From positions 496,001-560,000 of the forward strand of contig NZ_CANLKW010000001.1 in NCBI RefSeq assembly GCF_947491795.1: a DNA stretch of 64,000 bases. Direction: 5' to 3'. Origin of the DNA: an uncultured Roseobacter sp. (GTDB lineage Bacteria; Pseudomonadota; Alphaproteobacteria; Rhodobacterales; Rhodobacteraceae). Made by a program: the position numbers and the translations under genes. Shown here in pieces: positions 32,607-43,297 of the stretch; within the stretch, counting starts at the first letter, position 1, and every line of letters starts with the position of its first letter. Under the pieces are notes generated by a model. It had not been told where the DNA came from. It searched no databases and worked only from the letters and a program-made list of their open reading frames with translations.

Positions 32607-32640
32607 AAAGGCCAGAGCACAACTCTGGCCTTTTTCTTTT
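32607..32640 (+). terminator. Rho-independent terminator
   Basis: aaaggccagag-cacaa-ctctggccttt followed by a T-rich tract (ttctttttg). Confidence 0.9.
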
Positions 32641-32795
32641 TGTTTTTCCGGCATCCGTTTCGAGGTTCTTTTCGAAATGACGCTGCGGGTAACCGAGTCT
32701 TAACGGAACGCCCCATACAACCCCTTTACGCACCTGTTCGGCCGACGTGGAGGAATCAATGCACCTGAAAATACAAACCGTCGCAGGAGGTCATG

Positions 32796-33071
32796 ATGAG
32801 TGAACCTTTTATTGCAGACCCGAAACTTGATCTGTCAGCGGCCGCCGGTCTGGCCACGGCACTCGGGGAACGCGACGACGAAGAACTGACGGTGGATCTG
32901 TCAAAGGTAAAACACCTCGGCGCACTTGGACTTCAGGTTTTTCTTTCCGCCGCCACGAGCGCAAACGCGCAGGGCCGGAAAATACTTTTCATTAATGCCT
33001 CGGATCGCGTCATCGATCAGCTTCGCGTCATGGGCATGACACCGGAAATGATTTCAGGGGGTCGCCAATGA
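32796..33071 (+). CDS. STAS-domain protein, first gene of the chemotaxis operon
   Basis: LTVDLSKVKHLGALGLQVFLSAATSANAQGRKILFINASDRVIDQLRVMGM. Confidence 0.8.
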   Translation: MSEPFIADPKLDLSAAAGLATALGERDDEELTVDLSKVKHLGALGLQVFLSAATSANAQGRKILFINASDRVIDQLRVMGMTPEMISGGRQ

Positions 33072-33433
33072 CTTTGGAAATTCTGGCCGTAGACGACAGC
33101 CGCACGATGCGGGACATGATACGTCTTGCGCTGACACCGGCAGGCTTCAATGTTCATACCGCTGATGACGGTATTCACGGCATCGAAGTGCTGGACGGTA
33201 TTGAGCCAGACGCAATCATCACCGACATCAACATGCCGCGCATGGATGGATTTGGGTTTATTGATGCTGTCCGCGATCAGGAACAGCACCGGGCCACGCC
33301 CATCCTTGTTCTCACGACTGAGGCCGCGCCCGAACTCAAGGCCCGTGCCCGGAATGCAGGCGCGACCGGATGGATTGTGAAGCCCTTTGATCCCGCCAAA
33401 CTGATCAAAGCGCTCCAGATGGTAGCCGGATAA
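33068..33433 (+). CDS. cheY: CheY-like response regulator
   Basis: ILAVDDSRTMRDMIRLALTPAGF...AIITDINMPRMDGFGFI...VLTTEA...GWIVKPFDPAKL. Confidence 0.92.
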   Translation: MTLEILAVDDSRTMRDMIRLALTPAGFNVHTADDGIHGIEVLDGIEPDAIITDINMPRMDGFGFIDAVRDQEQHRATPILVLTTEAAPELKARARNAGATGWIVKPFDPAKLIKALQMVAG

Positions 33434-33443
33434 GGGGTACGAC

Positions 33444-35735
33444 ATGGCAGACAACAATGACCCGATGGCAGAAATCCGCGCCTCGTTTTTTATTGAGTGC
33501 GAAGAACTGCTCGAAGCTCTTCAGGACGGGCTGCAGGAACTTTACGACGGCGCGGATGATACCGAAACGATCAACGTTGTTTTCCGGGCCGTGCACTCCA
33601 TCAAGGGCGGCGCCGGCGCTTTCGGGCTGGAAGCGCTGGTCCGTTTCGCGCACCGTTTTGAAACCGTTCTGGACGAGGTTCGCGCAGGCCGGATGTCACC
33701 GGACGCTCATGCGCTGAAAGTATTTTTTCAGTGCGCTGACCACCTCTCCGACCTGGTCAGGATTTCGCGTGATGACGGCGACCTGCCATCTGACCGCACA
33801 AATGAACTTCTGGGTCTGCTGAACGAAATACTTGGTGAAGACGCTGACAGCGCCGACGCGGAGCAGGAGGAAGAAGAGGAAGATATTGACTTCCAACCCG
33901 CGACCCTGTCGCTGGATATGGATTTTGGTGACGACGACGGCGATGACGGCGACTTCTCACTACCGGATCTTGATCTTCCTGATCTGCCACCCGCCCCGGG
34001 TCAAAACGAATACACGATTTTGTTCCGACCGGAAAATGAGCTGTTTGAGACCGGGAACGAGCCATATCATATGCTTCGGGCTCTGGACGAAATGGGCACA
34101 TCCCGTGTCACCTGCCATATGGATAAACTTCCCGATCTGAAGGGACTTTCTCCCGACACCTCATATCTCTACTGGACGATAGAGCTCACCTCCGAAGTTG
34201 ATCTGGCGGAAATAGAGGCTGCCTTCGAATTTGTCGAAGGGCTTTGTGAGCTGTCTGTGACGAAGGCAGGACATCCTGAAGAGACGTTGCCCGAACAGGA
34301 GCAGCCAGACGCAGAAACCAGTGCCGAAACAGGTGATCTGCCAGCGCTCGCATCTGACGAGCCGGAAGCTGATGTGCCTCCCCTCGAAACACAATTGGAC
34401 TCACTTCCGGAACCCGCGACGGAAAAGACGATTGCGCCGCCTCCGCCGGCTGCCCCAACGGAAAAACAAGCCGCTCCGAATGCTGGAAAAAATACAGGTG
34501 CGGCTTCAAACTCTGCAGCTGCCAAATCGGTTGTACGCGTTGATCTTGATCGTATCGAACGTCTTGTAAATCTCGTTGGCGAGCTTGTCATCAATCAGGC
34601 AATGCTTTCCCAGAGCCTTGAGTCTTCCGGCCTCTCTCCGCACTCAGACGCAATGAACGGGCTCGAAGAGTTTCAAAGACTTACCCGGGACATTCAGGAC
34701 AGCGTGATGATGATCCGGGCTCAGCCTGTAAAGTCCTTGTTTCAGAGGATGTCACGGATTGTCCGCGAGTCCTCCGCATCGGTAGGCAAGGATGTAAGAC
34801 TGCACACAGAGGGTGAAAACACTGAAGTCGACAAGACCGTAATTGAACGCCTTGCAGACCCTTTGACACACATGATCCGGAATGCAGTGGATCATGGCCT
34901 CGAAACATCTGAAGAGCGTCTGGCAGCCGGCAAACCAGAACAAGGTCGGGTTAATCTGGTTGCAGCACATCGTTCGGGTCGGGTCGTTATCGACGTGTCC
35001 GATGACGGCGGTGGCATCAACCGGGAAAAAGTGCTGAAAATTGCGGTCGAAAAAGGCCTCGTACCCGAAGACGCATCACTGTCCGACAGCGAGATTGACA
35101 ATCTTTTGTTTCTTCCTGGCTTTTCGACGGCCACTGTCGTTTCTGATCTCTCCGGACGGGGCGTCGGAATGGATGTTGTCAGAACAGCCATTCAGGCACT
35201 GGGTGGACGGATTACGATTTCTTCCACGCCGGGAGTTGGCACAACCTTTTCAATTTCTTTGCCACTGACTCTCGCAGTGCTGGACGGAATGGTTGTTCAG
35301 GTGGCCGATGAGACGCTTGTCTTACCACTGAACGTCGTTATCGAGACCCTTACTCTTTCCAAGAACGATGTAGAAATGGTTCGCCCTGGCTCGTTTGTGG
35401 TCCGTGTCCGAAGCGGATTCGTCCCGATCTTCGATCTTGGAAAGGAACTGGGATACCGGGAATCAGTGGAAGACTTTGAGGGCTGCGTAGTTCTTTTGAT
35501 TGCTCATGAGGATGACAGCCACGCGGCACTGATTATCGACAGCATCCAGGACCAGCGTCAGGTTGTCATCAAGGGACTTGACGACAGCTTTTATCGGGCA
35601 CCCGGAATAGCAGCCGCCACTATACTCGGCGATGGTCAGATCGCGTTGATCCTCGACACATCCGATATCATCTCAAATGCGCTTGGCTCGGTTGGAGCCG
35701 GCAATTCAGCAACTGCAGCGGGGATTCCGGCATGA
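33444..35735 (+). CDS. cheA: Chemotaxis histidine kinase CheA
   Basis: Hpt HSIKGGAGAFG; dimerisation/HATPase ...HMIRNAVDHGLE...DVSDDGGGINREK; C-terminal CheW-like domain. Confidence 0.95.
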   Translation: MADNNDPMAEIRASFFIECEELLEALQDGLQELYDGADDTETINVVFRAVHSIKGGAGAFGLEALVRFAHRFETVLDEVRAGRMSPDAHALKVFFQCADHLSDLVRISRDDGDLPSDRTNELLGLLNEILGEDADSADAEQEEEEEDIDFQPATLSLDMDFGDDDGDDGDFSLPDLDLPDLPPAPGQNEYTILFRPENELFETGNEPYHMLRALDEMGTSRVTCHMDKLPDLKGLSPDTSYLYWTIELTSEVDLAEIEAAFEFVEGLCELSVTKAGHPEETLPEQEQPDAETSAETGDLPALASDEPEADVPPLETQLDSLPEPATEKTIAPPPPAAPTEKQAAPNAGKNTGAASNSAAAKSVVRVDLDRIERLVNLVGELVINQAMLSQSLESSGLSPHSDAMNGLEEFQRLTRDIQDSVMMIRAQPVKSLFQRMSRIVRESSASVGKDVRLHTEGENTEVDKTVIERLADPLTHMIRNAVDHGLETSEERLAAGKPEQGRVNLVAAHRSGRVVIDVSDDGGGINREKVLKIAVEKGLVPEDASLSDSEIDNLLFLPGFSTATVVSDLSGRGVGMDVVRTAIQALGGRITISSTPGVGTTFSISLPLTLAVLDGMVVQVADETLVLPLNVVIETLTLSKNDVEMVRPGSFVVRVRSGFVPIFDLGKELGYRESVEDFEGCVVLLIAHEDDSHAALIIDSIQDQRQVVIKGLDDSFYRAPGIAAATILGDGQIALILDTSDIISNALGSVGAGNSATAAGIPA

Positions 35736-36190
35736 CAGAAAAAGACACATCCACATCAATAGAGCTTCTTACATTTCAGTTGGCTGACCAGGAATACTCG
35801 CTGGACATAATGTCCGTGCGGGAGATTCGGGGCTGGACACAAACAACACCCCTTCCACACGCTCCAAGCTATATGAAGGGTGTGATAAATTTGCGTGGAA
35901 CTGTACTGCCTGTGATGGACTTATCGCAGAGACTGGGGCTCAAAGCCCGTGAGCATTCCGACCGCAACGTGATAATTGTTGTGAATCATGAAGACACTAT
36001 GACCGGACTGCTCGTAGATGCGGTTTCAGATATCATTGCGATTACAGATGATGATCTCCAACCCCCACCCGAAGTCCAATCCGGAAGCCTCCCGAATGTA
36101 GTAAGCTCGCTTACTTTGATTGATGAAAGAATGATCCGTGTTCTCGATCTTGGAGCAGTTGTTGAATCCGTACAAAGCTCTGCTGCATAA
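35732..36190 (+). CDS. cheW: Chemotaxis coupling protein CheW
   Basis: LTFQLADQEYSLDIMSVREIRGWTQTTPLPHAPSYMKGVINLRGTVLPVMDLSQRLGL. Confidence 0.95.
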   Translation: MTEKDTSTSIELLTFQLADQEYSLDIMSVREIRGWTQTTPLPHAPSYMKGVINLRGTVLPVMDLSQRLGLKAREHSDRNVIIVVNHEDTMTGLLVDAVSDIIAITDDDLQPPPEVQSGSLPNVVSSLTLIDERMIRVLDLGAVVESVQSSAA

Positions 36191-37038
36191 TGAGTGCACG
36201 TCGCGACATGATCCTCAGCCCTGAGGACTTCGATGTTATTGCCAAACTGGCATACCGGGAAAGCGGGTTGCAACTCGTTCGGGAAAAGTCATCCATGATC
36301 CAGTCCCGCCTTCGGCATCGCGTAAATGCGCTCGGGTTAGACGACTTTCATCACTACACTAAATTGGTGTGCTCAGAGGCGGGTCGTCCGGAAGTTCGTC
36401 ACATGATTTCGGCCCTCACCACAAACGTGTCGCACTTCTTCAGGGAAGAACATCATTTCCGAATTCTCGAGGAAAAGATTGTTCCTGGCCTCAACAAAAA
36501 AATGAAATCCGGAGAAAGAGTGCGAATTTGGTCCGCCGGCTGTTCCAACGGACAGGAAGGCTACTCGATCGCCATGACACTGTTAAAGAGCATTCCCGAT
36601 CTCCACTCTTTCGATGTCAAAATTCTGGGCACCGATATAGATCCAAAGGTTGTAGCCTTTGCGCGGCAGGCAAAATATCCTGAAAGACTGATCACGGGCG
36701 TACCTCAAGATTTGCTGAACCTGTATTTTGAAGAAAGCACAGAATCCGGGGATCGCGTGTTCACGGCGGGGGACTCACTGAGAAAACTGCTCTCTTTCAA
36801 CGAACTGAACCTGCTTGCCAAGTGGCCAATGAAGCATGAATTTGACGTAATTTTCTGCCGAAACGTCGTCATTTACTTCGATCTGGAAACTCAGAACGCA
36901 TTGTGGCCGCGTTTCAGACAAGCCCTCAGCAGAGATGGCTATATGTTTCTCGGCCACTCCGAACGGATAAACGACCACCAACACGTCGGCTTTATAACAG
37001 ACGGACCAACTACTTACAGACCCTCCGCCAAAAACTGA
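36190..37038 (+). CDS. cheR: Chemotaxis protein methyltransferase CheR
   Basis: TTNVSHFFREEHHFRILEEKIVP...VRIWSAGCSNGQEGYSIAM...FDVIFCRNVVIYFD. Confidence 0.95.
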   Translation: MSARRDMILSPEDFDVIAKLAYRESGLQLVREKSSMIQSRLRHRVNALGLDDFHHYTKLVCSEAGRPEVRHMISALTTNVSHFFREEHHFRILEEKIVPGLNKKMKSGERVRIWSAGCSNGQEGYSIAMTLLKSIPDLHSFDVKILGTDIDPKVVAFARQAKYPERLITGVPQDLLNLYFEESTESGDRVFTAGDSLRKLLSFNELNLLAKWPMKHEFDVIFCRNVVIYFDLETQNALWPRFRQALSRDGYMFLGHSERINDHQHVGFITDGPTTYRPSAKN

Positions 37039-37066
37039 CCAGATCTGATTAACTGAAGGAAACGAA

Positions 37067-37453
37067 ATGTCGTTGCGAGATAAGATTCGAATAATGGTTG
37101 TCGATGACATGTCCACAAGCAGAGGTCTGATAACTCAGGCGCTGGATGCTTTTGGCGTAAGGAACGTTTCGACTGCGGAAAACGGCGTCGAAGCATTGCA
37201 GTCTTTGGCGACCCATCCGGTACATCTGGTGATTTCTGATTACAACATGCCTCAGATGGACGGTCTGCAACTTCTTCATCAGTTGCGCGCGTCTCCGAAA
37301 ACCAAAGGTGTTGGATTTATTCTTATTACGGGCCGGGCAGAACAACAGATTGTAGACCATGGCAAGAAACTGGGAATGAACAACTATCTTAAGAAACCGT
37401 TCGAGCAGGCGGGACTTCGCAACTGCATAGAAGCCGTGGTTGGACGTCTCTGA
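37067..37453 (+). CDS. cheY: CheY-like response regulator
   Basis: IRIMVVDDMSTSRGLITQALDAFG...LVISDYNMPQMDGLQLLHQLR...NNYLKKPFEQAGL. Confidence 0.93.
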   Translation: MSLRDKIRIMVVDDMSTSRGLITQALDAFGVRNVSTAENGVEALQSLATHPVHLVISDYNMPQMDGLQLLHQLRASPKTKGVGFILITGRAEQQIVDHGKKLGMNNYLKKPFEQAGLRNCIEAVVGRL

Positions 37454-37831
37454 ATGAAAAATGCCCAAATCAAATCAGTCAGCCTGGCAAAGGTTATGGA
37501 GCGCGCATCCAATCAGCTGGATCTGCTCGCCGCGCAGGTATTTGATCTGGAAGAAACTATTGGATCGACTTTGTCTGACGATACTATTGCAAGAGGCTCA
37601 GACATTACGAGGTTACAAGCGTTGGATTATCTCCGGCAGTGTCTGGAAGATCTCGCGTTGCTTACAATGTTACTGAACCGAGATCCGAAGCAGAAAGACA
37701 TTTTGATAGCCGATGCTGAGCAGTTAGCATCGAAACTCAAACTGGAAGTCACACGAGGCCTTCTAAGCCCGGAAAAATCTGAATCTGAAGCGCCCAGAAA
37801 AAGGGTCGTCGGAGACGTGGATCTCTTCTGA
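37454..37831 (+). CDS. Chemotaxis-operon protein of unknown function
   Basis: Starts immediately after cheY; MKNAQIKSVSLAKVMERASNQLDLLAAQVFDLEETIG...RKRVVGDVDLF; predicted helical. Confidence 0.7.
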   Translation: MKNAQIKSVSLAKVMERASNQLDLLAAQVFDLEETIGSTLSDDTIARGSDITRLQALDYLRQCLEDLALLTMLLNRDPKQKDILIADAEQLASKLKLEVTRGLLSPEKSESEAPRKRVVGDVDLF

Positions 37832-37988
37832 CCTGTCAGAATCCTGTCGAGTGAATTTTCTGACACGCGCAGCCGCAGCAGTCGTTAAAAGGTTCTATGA
37901 TGTCAGGCTCAATGGCTTGACCCTGTGGGACTGGGTCAGGTGCCGCGTCAGGATCGCGCTGTCTTAATTACAATCTGCGCTTTTCAAT

Positions 37989-38507
37989 TCAAAACAACTC
38001 GAGATCGTTCCCCGCCGCCTGAGCCACTGGTATTTCCGGGCGAATTTCCGGTGGGGCATCCTTGCGGATTTTTTGCATCACACGGCCTGTTGCCGGCCAG
38101 AACATAACGTGACGGGCAGTTTCCCCACCCAGCGAATGACCTTCACACTCGATCCCTTCCGCCTTTAGGAATTCGAGGGTGAAACTGCTGTTCGTTTTAC
38201 CGATATCGCTGAGACCGCTGACCATCCGTGCACCCCCGAAAGCTTTGGCCTTCAGCCTGTGGCGCTGCCCGCCAAGCTTTAGGATGTCATTTATCAACAA
38301 CTCCATCGCGTTGATACCTGCGAGGTTACAGATCCCGCGCTCGCCCGAGCTGACTGTGAGCAGCATATGGTTCATGCCGCCAACCCCGGCAACAGGATCC
38401 CACAAACAACAGGAGACACAGGACCCTAGGATCGTACTGATGACTACCTCCGGGTCACCGCTGACACCGCGCTCGCCCTGTGTGATATGAATGCGGGAAC
38501 CGGTCAT
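37989..38507 (-). CDS. cheD: Chemoreceptor glutamine deamidase CheD
   Basis: [28 protein letters not shown]...AKAFGGARM; catalytic C in LGSCVS. Confidence 0.93.
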   Translation of the reverse strand: MTGSRIHITQGERGVSGDPEVVISTILGSCVSCCLWDPVAGVGGMNHMLLTVSSGERGICNLAGINAMELLINDILKLGGQRHRLKAKAFGGARMVSGLSDIGKTNSSFTLEFLKAEGIECEGHSLGGETARHVMFWPATGRVMQKIRKDAPPEIRPEIPVAQAAGNDLELF

Positions 38508-39673
38508 TTGCCAACAACACCTTCGCGATTGGGTGACGAGCGACCAGTTCTGATGCTGTCGCGCATCGCGTGACCTATGCGATCCAGGGACAGTTCTCTT
38601 TGGACGGCGCCCATGGCCTTGGCGGCTCTAGGCATACCATAGACCACGCAGGTATCTTCATTCTGACCAAATGTGCGCGCGCCGCCGTCGCTCAGTTGTA
38701 AAAGGCCTTCGGCACCATCTTTGCCGAGGCCAGTAAGAATGGCAGCTGTCACGTGTTTGGCCTCGCTCACTGCAGACTTGAACAGGATGTCTACAGCTGG
38801 GCAATGCAATGCCGGCGGATCATTTGGTTTAAAAGTGCAGGTCCAGGCGTCCCGGGTCCTGCGAATTTCAGTATGCTGCCCCTGCCCCGGTGCCAGAACG
38901 ATATCTCCGCGGCGCAGGATCATACCTTCTGTGGCCAGGCAGACGTTCTGTTTCAGATATCTCCCGAGTCTTTCGGAAAAGCTGACAAGGAAATTTCCTG
39001 GCATGTGCTGCACAATAACAACCGGTGGGCCGCCGGGATCAAGCATTGGCAAAACGCTTTCAAGGGCGGCTACACCGCCAGTCGATGCCCCGATCAGAAA
39101 GATGTTTTTGCGCCGGCAGCCAGCGTAGGGCTGTGAATCGGTATCACCGGGTCTTTGAACGGCCGACTGCAAGGCCCCCTGGGGCACACGCAGACGGGAC
39201 GTTGTCGTGCAGGCGGCCTGATACACGCGTTCGCAGATATCATCGGTCACTTCACGACCGTATGCGCCGTTCGGCTTGACCATGCAATCGACCGCGCCGC
39301 GAGACAACGCCTGGATCGCCGCATCGCTGCCTGCCGATGTCAGGCTGGACATCATGACCACAGGCATAGGCCGTGCCTTCATCAGCCGGGTCAGAAATTC
39401 CAGGCCGCTCATCCCCGGCATTTCGATATCCAGCGTCAGAACATCTGCGGGCTGTGCGCGAAGAAAGTCCCGGGCGGCAACCGCGTCTTCGGCTTCCCCT
39501 ACAATTTCAAGGCGTGAATCCGCTTCCAGCGTTGCGCGCAGCCATGCACGTATGGTGCGGGAATCGTCGACGATCAGGACCCGTTTGCGAGGGCCATGAA
39601 AAGCACTTTCGGAAGCATGTCCTGTGGATATCACACAATCACCCTGGCTGACGGTACAACAGGGTCGAAACAA
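38504..39673 (-). CDS. cheB: Chemotaxis response regulator protein-glutamate methylesterase CheB
   Basis: [73 protein letters not shown]; start codon uncertain. Confidence 0.94.
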   Translation of the reverse strand: MFRPCCTVSQGDCVISTGHASESAFHGPRKRVLIVDDSRTIRAWLRATLEADSRLEIVGEAEDAVAARDFLRAQPADVLTLDIEMPGMSGLEFLTRLMKARPMPVVMMSSLTSAGSDAAIQALSRGAVDCMVKPNGAYGREVTDDICERVYQAACTTTSRLRVPQGALQSAVQRPGDTDSQPYAGCRRKNIFLIGASTGGVAALESVLPMLDPGGPPVVIVQHMPGNFLVSFSERLGRYLKQNVCLATEGMILRRGDIVLAPGQGQHTEIRRTRDAWTCTFKPNDPPALHCPAVDILFKSAVSEAKHVTAAILTGLGKDGAEGLLQLSDGGARTFGQNEDTCVVYGMPRAAKAMGAVQRELSLDRIGHAMRDSIRTGRSSPNREGVVGK

Positions 39674-39767
39674 CGGACCCTTTCCAGACCGTTATGCCAG
39701 GCAGGAGTAAATCGAGCCTTAATGCCGATAATTTAGAACGCAAACGGGCCAAAGGCCGTGCGGGATT

Positions 39768-40922
39768 TTACATCCCGTTGTCCCGGTCCGAAAGCATCTG
39801 GCGCGAAATGATCATTCGCATGATCTCGTTCGTGCCTTCAAGTATCTGGTGAACCCGCAGGTCCCGCACGATTTTTTCCACGCCGTAGTCTGCCAGGTAG
39901 CCGTATCCACCATGCAACTGCAACGCATCATTGGCGACATCAAAGGATGCATCTGTCACAAAAACCTTTGCCATGGCGCAGAATTTCGTCGCATCCGCCG
40001 CGTTTGAATCCAGTTTCCAGGCTGCCTGGCGCAGGAAAACACGCGCCGCCTGAAGGCGTACTTCCATATCGGCCAGTCGAAACTGCAGGGCCTGGAACTG
40101 ATCGATCGATTTTCCAAAGGCCCGACGCTCGCCCATATAGGCGAGCGCTGCATTCAGCGCCGCCTGTGCCCCCCCCAGTGCAGAGGCCGCGATATTCAGC
40201 CGGCCACCGTCCAGACCAGCCATCGCGTAGGAAAACCCAAGGCCCTCCTCGCCCACCAGATTGGCGGCTGGCACGGCGCAGTCGTCAAACTGCACCTGCG
40301 CTGTCGGCTGCGACCGCCAGCCCATTTTGCTTTCCAGACCGCCAAAGGACAAACCCGGGCTGCCATCTTCGACCAACATTGCAGAAATGCCCCTGGGTCC
40401 GTCATCACCGGTGCGCACCATGCTCAGGTAGACGTCAGAGTATCCGCCACCGGAAATAAACGCTTTGGTCCCGCTGAGACTGTAGCCATCGTTGGTGCGC
40501 ACTGCGCGGGTGCGCAGCGCCGCTGCATCAGAGCCCGAGCCTGGTTCCGTCAGACAATAAGAAAAGATTTTTTCCATGCGGCATAAGCGGGGCAGCCAGG
40601 TGTCTTTCAAGGCGTCAGAGCCGAATTTCTCGATCATGCCGCCACACATATTGTGGATCGACAGAAACGAACCAACAGACGGGCAGGCCATGGCCAGCGC
40701 TTCGAACACCAGTGTTGCGTCAAGGCGGCTCAGCCCCGATCCGCCATATTTTTCCGACACATAAATGCCACCCAGCCCAAGTTCCGCGACCTGTGGCCAC
40801 AGCGCTTTCGGGATCGTGCCGGCGGCTTCCCATTCACGGGCAAAAGGCGCGATGTTCTCCTGGGCGAAGGCAGCCGTCATGTCAAAGACAGCCGTCTGTT
40901 CTTCTGTCAGAGCGAAATCCAT
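39768..40922 (-). CDS. Acyl-CoA dehydrogenase (isobutyryl-CoA dehydrogenase-like)
   Basis: MDFALTEEQTAVFDMTAAFAQENIAPFAREWEAAG; YCLTEPGSGSDAAALRTRAVR; LHGGYGYLADYGVEKIVRDLRVHQILEGTNEIMRMIISR. Confidence 0.93.
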   Translation of the reverse strand: MDFALTEEQTAVFDMTAAFAQENIAPFAREWEAAGTIPKALWPQVAELGLGGIYVSEKYGGSGLSRLDATLVFEALAMACPSVGSFLSIHNMCGGMIEKFGSDALKDTWLPRLCRMEKIFSYCLTEPGSGSDAAALRTRAVRTNDGYSLSGTKAFISGGGYSDVYLSMVRTGDDGPRGISAMLVEDGSPGLSFGGLESKMGWRSQPTAQVQFDDCAVPAANLVGEEGLGFSYAMAGLDGGRLNIAASALGGAQAALNAALAYMGERRAFGKSIDQFQALQFRLADMEVRLQAARVFLRQAAWKLDSNAADATKFCAMAKVFVTDASFDVANDALQLHGGYGYLADYGVEKIVRDLRVHQILEGTNEIMRMIISRQMLSDRDNGM

Positions 40923-40995
40923 TCCGAGCCTCCTGTTACCCGTGCAGCCGGGGCCTCACAGATACCGGGCCGTCAGGACAGCATCAAGCCCGGGC

Positions 40996-43260
40996 TCACA
41001 AAAAGCGCATGTGTCGCGCAAACGGCATTTCCCGCAAACGCTGCCCGGTCGCATCAAAAATTGCATTGGCCAGAGCGGGCGCTGCAGGTGGTACGGGTGG
41101 CTCGCCAATGCCGCGGATTTCCGATGCAGACTCAAGGGCCCGAACCGTAATCTGAGGGCACTGATAAAGCCGCATACCCTCTGCATCGTGGTAATTCGTC
41201 TGTTCAGGCTTGCCGTCTGCAAAGGTGATTTCGCTGTTTATCGCGTGCCCCAGCCCCCAGATGATACCACCCTGAACCTGCGCCTCAAGATTAACCGGAT
41301 CAACCACCGGACCGGCATCAACAGCGGCAAAAACCCTGTCAATACGCAGGCCATCGGGTGTTTGCGTCACCTCTACAACCTGTGCCGCCGGCACTCCGAA
41401 GGATGTCACCAGGGCAACGCCGCGCCCCCGGCCCGATTGCATCGGTGTGCCCCAGTCCGACATCTCGGCCACGGCCTCCAGCACGCCGCGGGCAATGGGG
41501 TTGTTCACAAGGCGCAGCCGTTCTCCCATCGGATCGGCACCTGCCGCGCGGATCACTTCATCCAGCAGACTTTCGGCAAAGAACCCGGCGGTCGACGCGC
41601 CGACGGACCGCCATGAGCTGACCGGGGCCAGTCCCGATGCTGCACGTCCGGTCACCCGCAGACCAGGGATGTCGTAGGGCATATTCCAGGCACCGGCGAC
41701 AATCTGCACATCAGGTCCGGGCACAGCCAGACCGAGGCGGCCCATCTGGGACGCCGTGACCGAAGGCGTTGCTATCTCCAGTGCGAGGTGGGTTACCTGA
41801 CCGCCGCGCCACCCGCCTGCACCACGCGCCATCCCGATCTGCCTGGGGTAGTCCTGCGCAAAGTCTTCTTCGCGGCTGAGCACAAGGCGAACGGCCTGGC
41901 CGGGCAGTTGCAGCGCAATTTCTGTTGCGGCATCGACCACATCAAACTCCAGGCGGTGCCCGAAACTGCCGCCCGCCATCTGGTTGTGAAAAACAACGGC
42001 TTCCGGCTCCAGACCAGCCGCCTCGGCCACGCGTTGCTGAACGATGCGTGGCATCTGATGCGCACACCACACCTCTGCACGCTCTGACGATATCCGCACG
42101 GTGGCGTTCAGAGGTTCCAGCGGCTGATGCGCGACATAGGGCGCGCGGTATTCCAGCTCAACTGTTACGCCGTCTGCTGCCACTTCTTCGGGGTCGCGGT
42201 CGTCCCGCCAGATCCTGTCGGGTTTTTCCTCGTCAAAAGCAAAGCCCAGGACGCGCCAGTGATCTTCCTGCTCAGCCGGATAGGGCGCACCTCCCCAGTC
42301 GCAATCAATATCAGCCAGCGCCTGAAAGGCATACCAGGTATTGTCCGCAACAACCGCCACCCCATTTTTCAAAGGCACGATTTGCCGCACACCGCGCATT
42401 TTTGCTGCGCGTCGCGCGTCAAAACCCGTCAGCCCACCACCCTTTCGCGGGTTGAGCCGGGCAGAGGCGAACAAAACACCTTCGGGCTGCACATCAATAC
42501 CGTAGGTCTGTGCGCCCGTTGATTTGGCAACGATATCCAAACGCCGGTGTGTCTGCCCGATCAGCCGCCACGCAGAGGGGTCGCGCAGCGTCACATCAGT
42601 CACCGGATCGATGCGACCCGCATCCGCCGCAAGATCTGTATAGGCGATGCTGTCACCACCCGGCAGAACCACGGCACCGTCGGATGTTTGCAATTCAGTG
42701 GCCGGAATACCCGTGCGGGCAGCGGCAGCCGCCCTGAGCGTTTCGCGCGCCACAGCACCCGCATGCCTGAGTTTCTCAAAACTGTCAGGCACCGAAGTGG
42801 AGCCACCTGTTATCTGAAACCCGGCCAGCTTTATCGCCGCCCCAACCGCCGCGCGCGCAGAACCTGCAACAACGCCGGTATCTGTCGACATAAAAGGAAC
42901 GGCATCCGCTGCCAGTGCCCGGTTGTAATAGGCCGGATCAGGCTGGCCAAAGGAAACAGAAAACCCGCCCGGTTCCAGATCCATTTCTTCTGCAATGAGC
43001 ATTGCCTGCATGGACATCGCACCCTGCCCCACATCTGCATGCGGCGTGATCAGGGTGATGTCGCTGCCCGTCACGATCACAAACGGGTTAAAGGTCGCCT
43101 CGTCCGGGCCGAGACCGGCGGTCAGCGGATTGTCGTGCGGTCGCCTGATCTGCCACACACCAAAAGCCACGCCGCCCGCGACAGCAGCCGCCCCGATCAA
43201 TACACCTCTGCGGGTGATCCTGCGGCGGCCTGACATGGCTTTTCTTTTCTGCATGCTCAT
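40996..43260 (-). CDS. Molybdopterin-binding xanthine-dehydrogenase-family subunit (isoquinoline 1-oxidoreductase beta-like), Tat signal
   Basis: ITRRGVLIGAAAVAGG leader; TPHADVGQGAMSMQAMLIAEEMDLE; MAGGSFGHRLEFD; VEPG-type motifs; MoCo-domain architecture. Confidence 0.9.
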   Translation of the reverse strand: MSMQKRKAMSGRRRITRRGVLIGAAAVAGGVAFGVWQIRRPHDNPLTAGLGPDEATFNPFVIVTGSDITLITPHADVGQGAMSMQAMLIAEEMDLEPGGFSVSFGQPDPAYYNRALAADAVPFMSTDTGVVAGSARAAVGAAIKLAGFQITGGSTSVPDSFEKLRHAGAVARETLRAAAAARTGIPATELQTSDGAVVLPGGDSIAYTDLAADAGRIDPVTDVTLRDPSAWRLIGQTHRRLDIVAKSTGAQTYGIDVQPEGVLFASARLNPRKGGGLTGFDARRAAKMRGVRQIVPLKNGVAVVADNTWYAFQALADIDCDWGGAPYPAEQEDHWRVLGFAFDEEKPDRIWRDDRDPEEVAADGVTVELEYRAPYVAHQPLEPLNATVRISSERAEVWCAHQMPRIVQQRVAEAAGLEPEAVVFHNQMAGGSFGHRLEFDVVDAATEIALQLPGQAVRLVLSREEDFAQDYPRQIGMARGAGGWRGGQVTHLALEIATPSVTASQMGRLGLAVPGPDVQIVAGAWNMPYDIPGLRVTGRAASGLAPVSSWRSVGASTAGFFAESLLDEVIRAAGADPMGERLRLVNNPIARGVLEAVAEMSDWGTPMQSGRGRGVALVTSFGVPAAQVVEVTQTPDGLRIDRVFAAVDAGPVVDPVNLEAQVQGGIIWGLGHAINSEITFADGKPEQTNYHDAEGMRLYQCPQITVRALESASEIRGIGEPPVPPAAPALANAIFDATGQRLREMPFARHMRFL

Positions 43261-43297
43261 TGTGCCCTTACAGTTTGGCGGCCCGCTCCGGGGCGGA

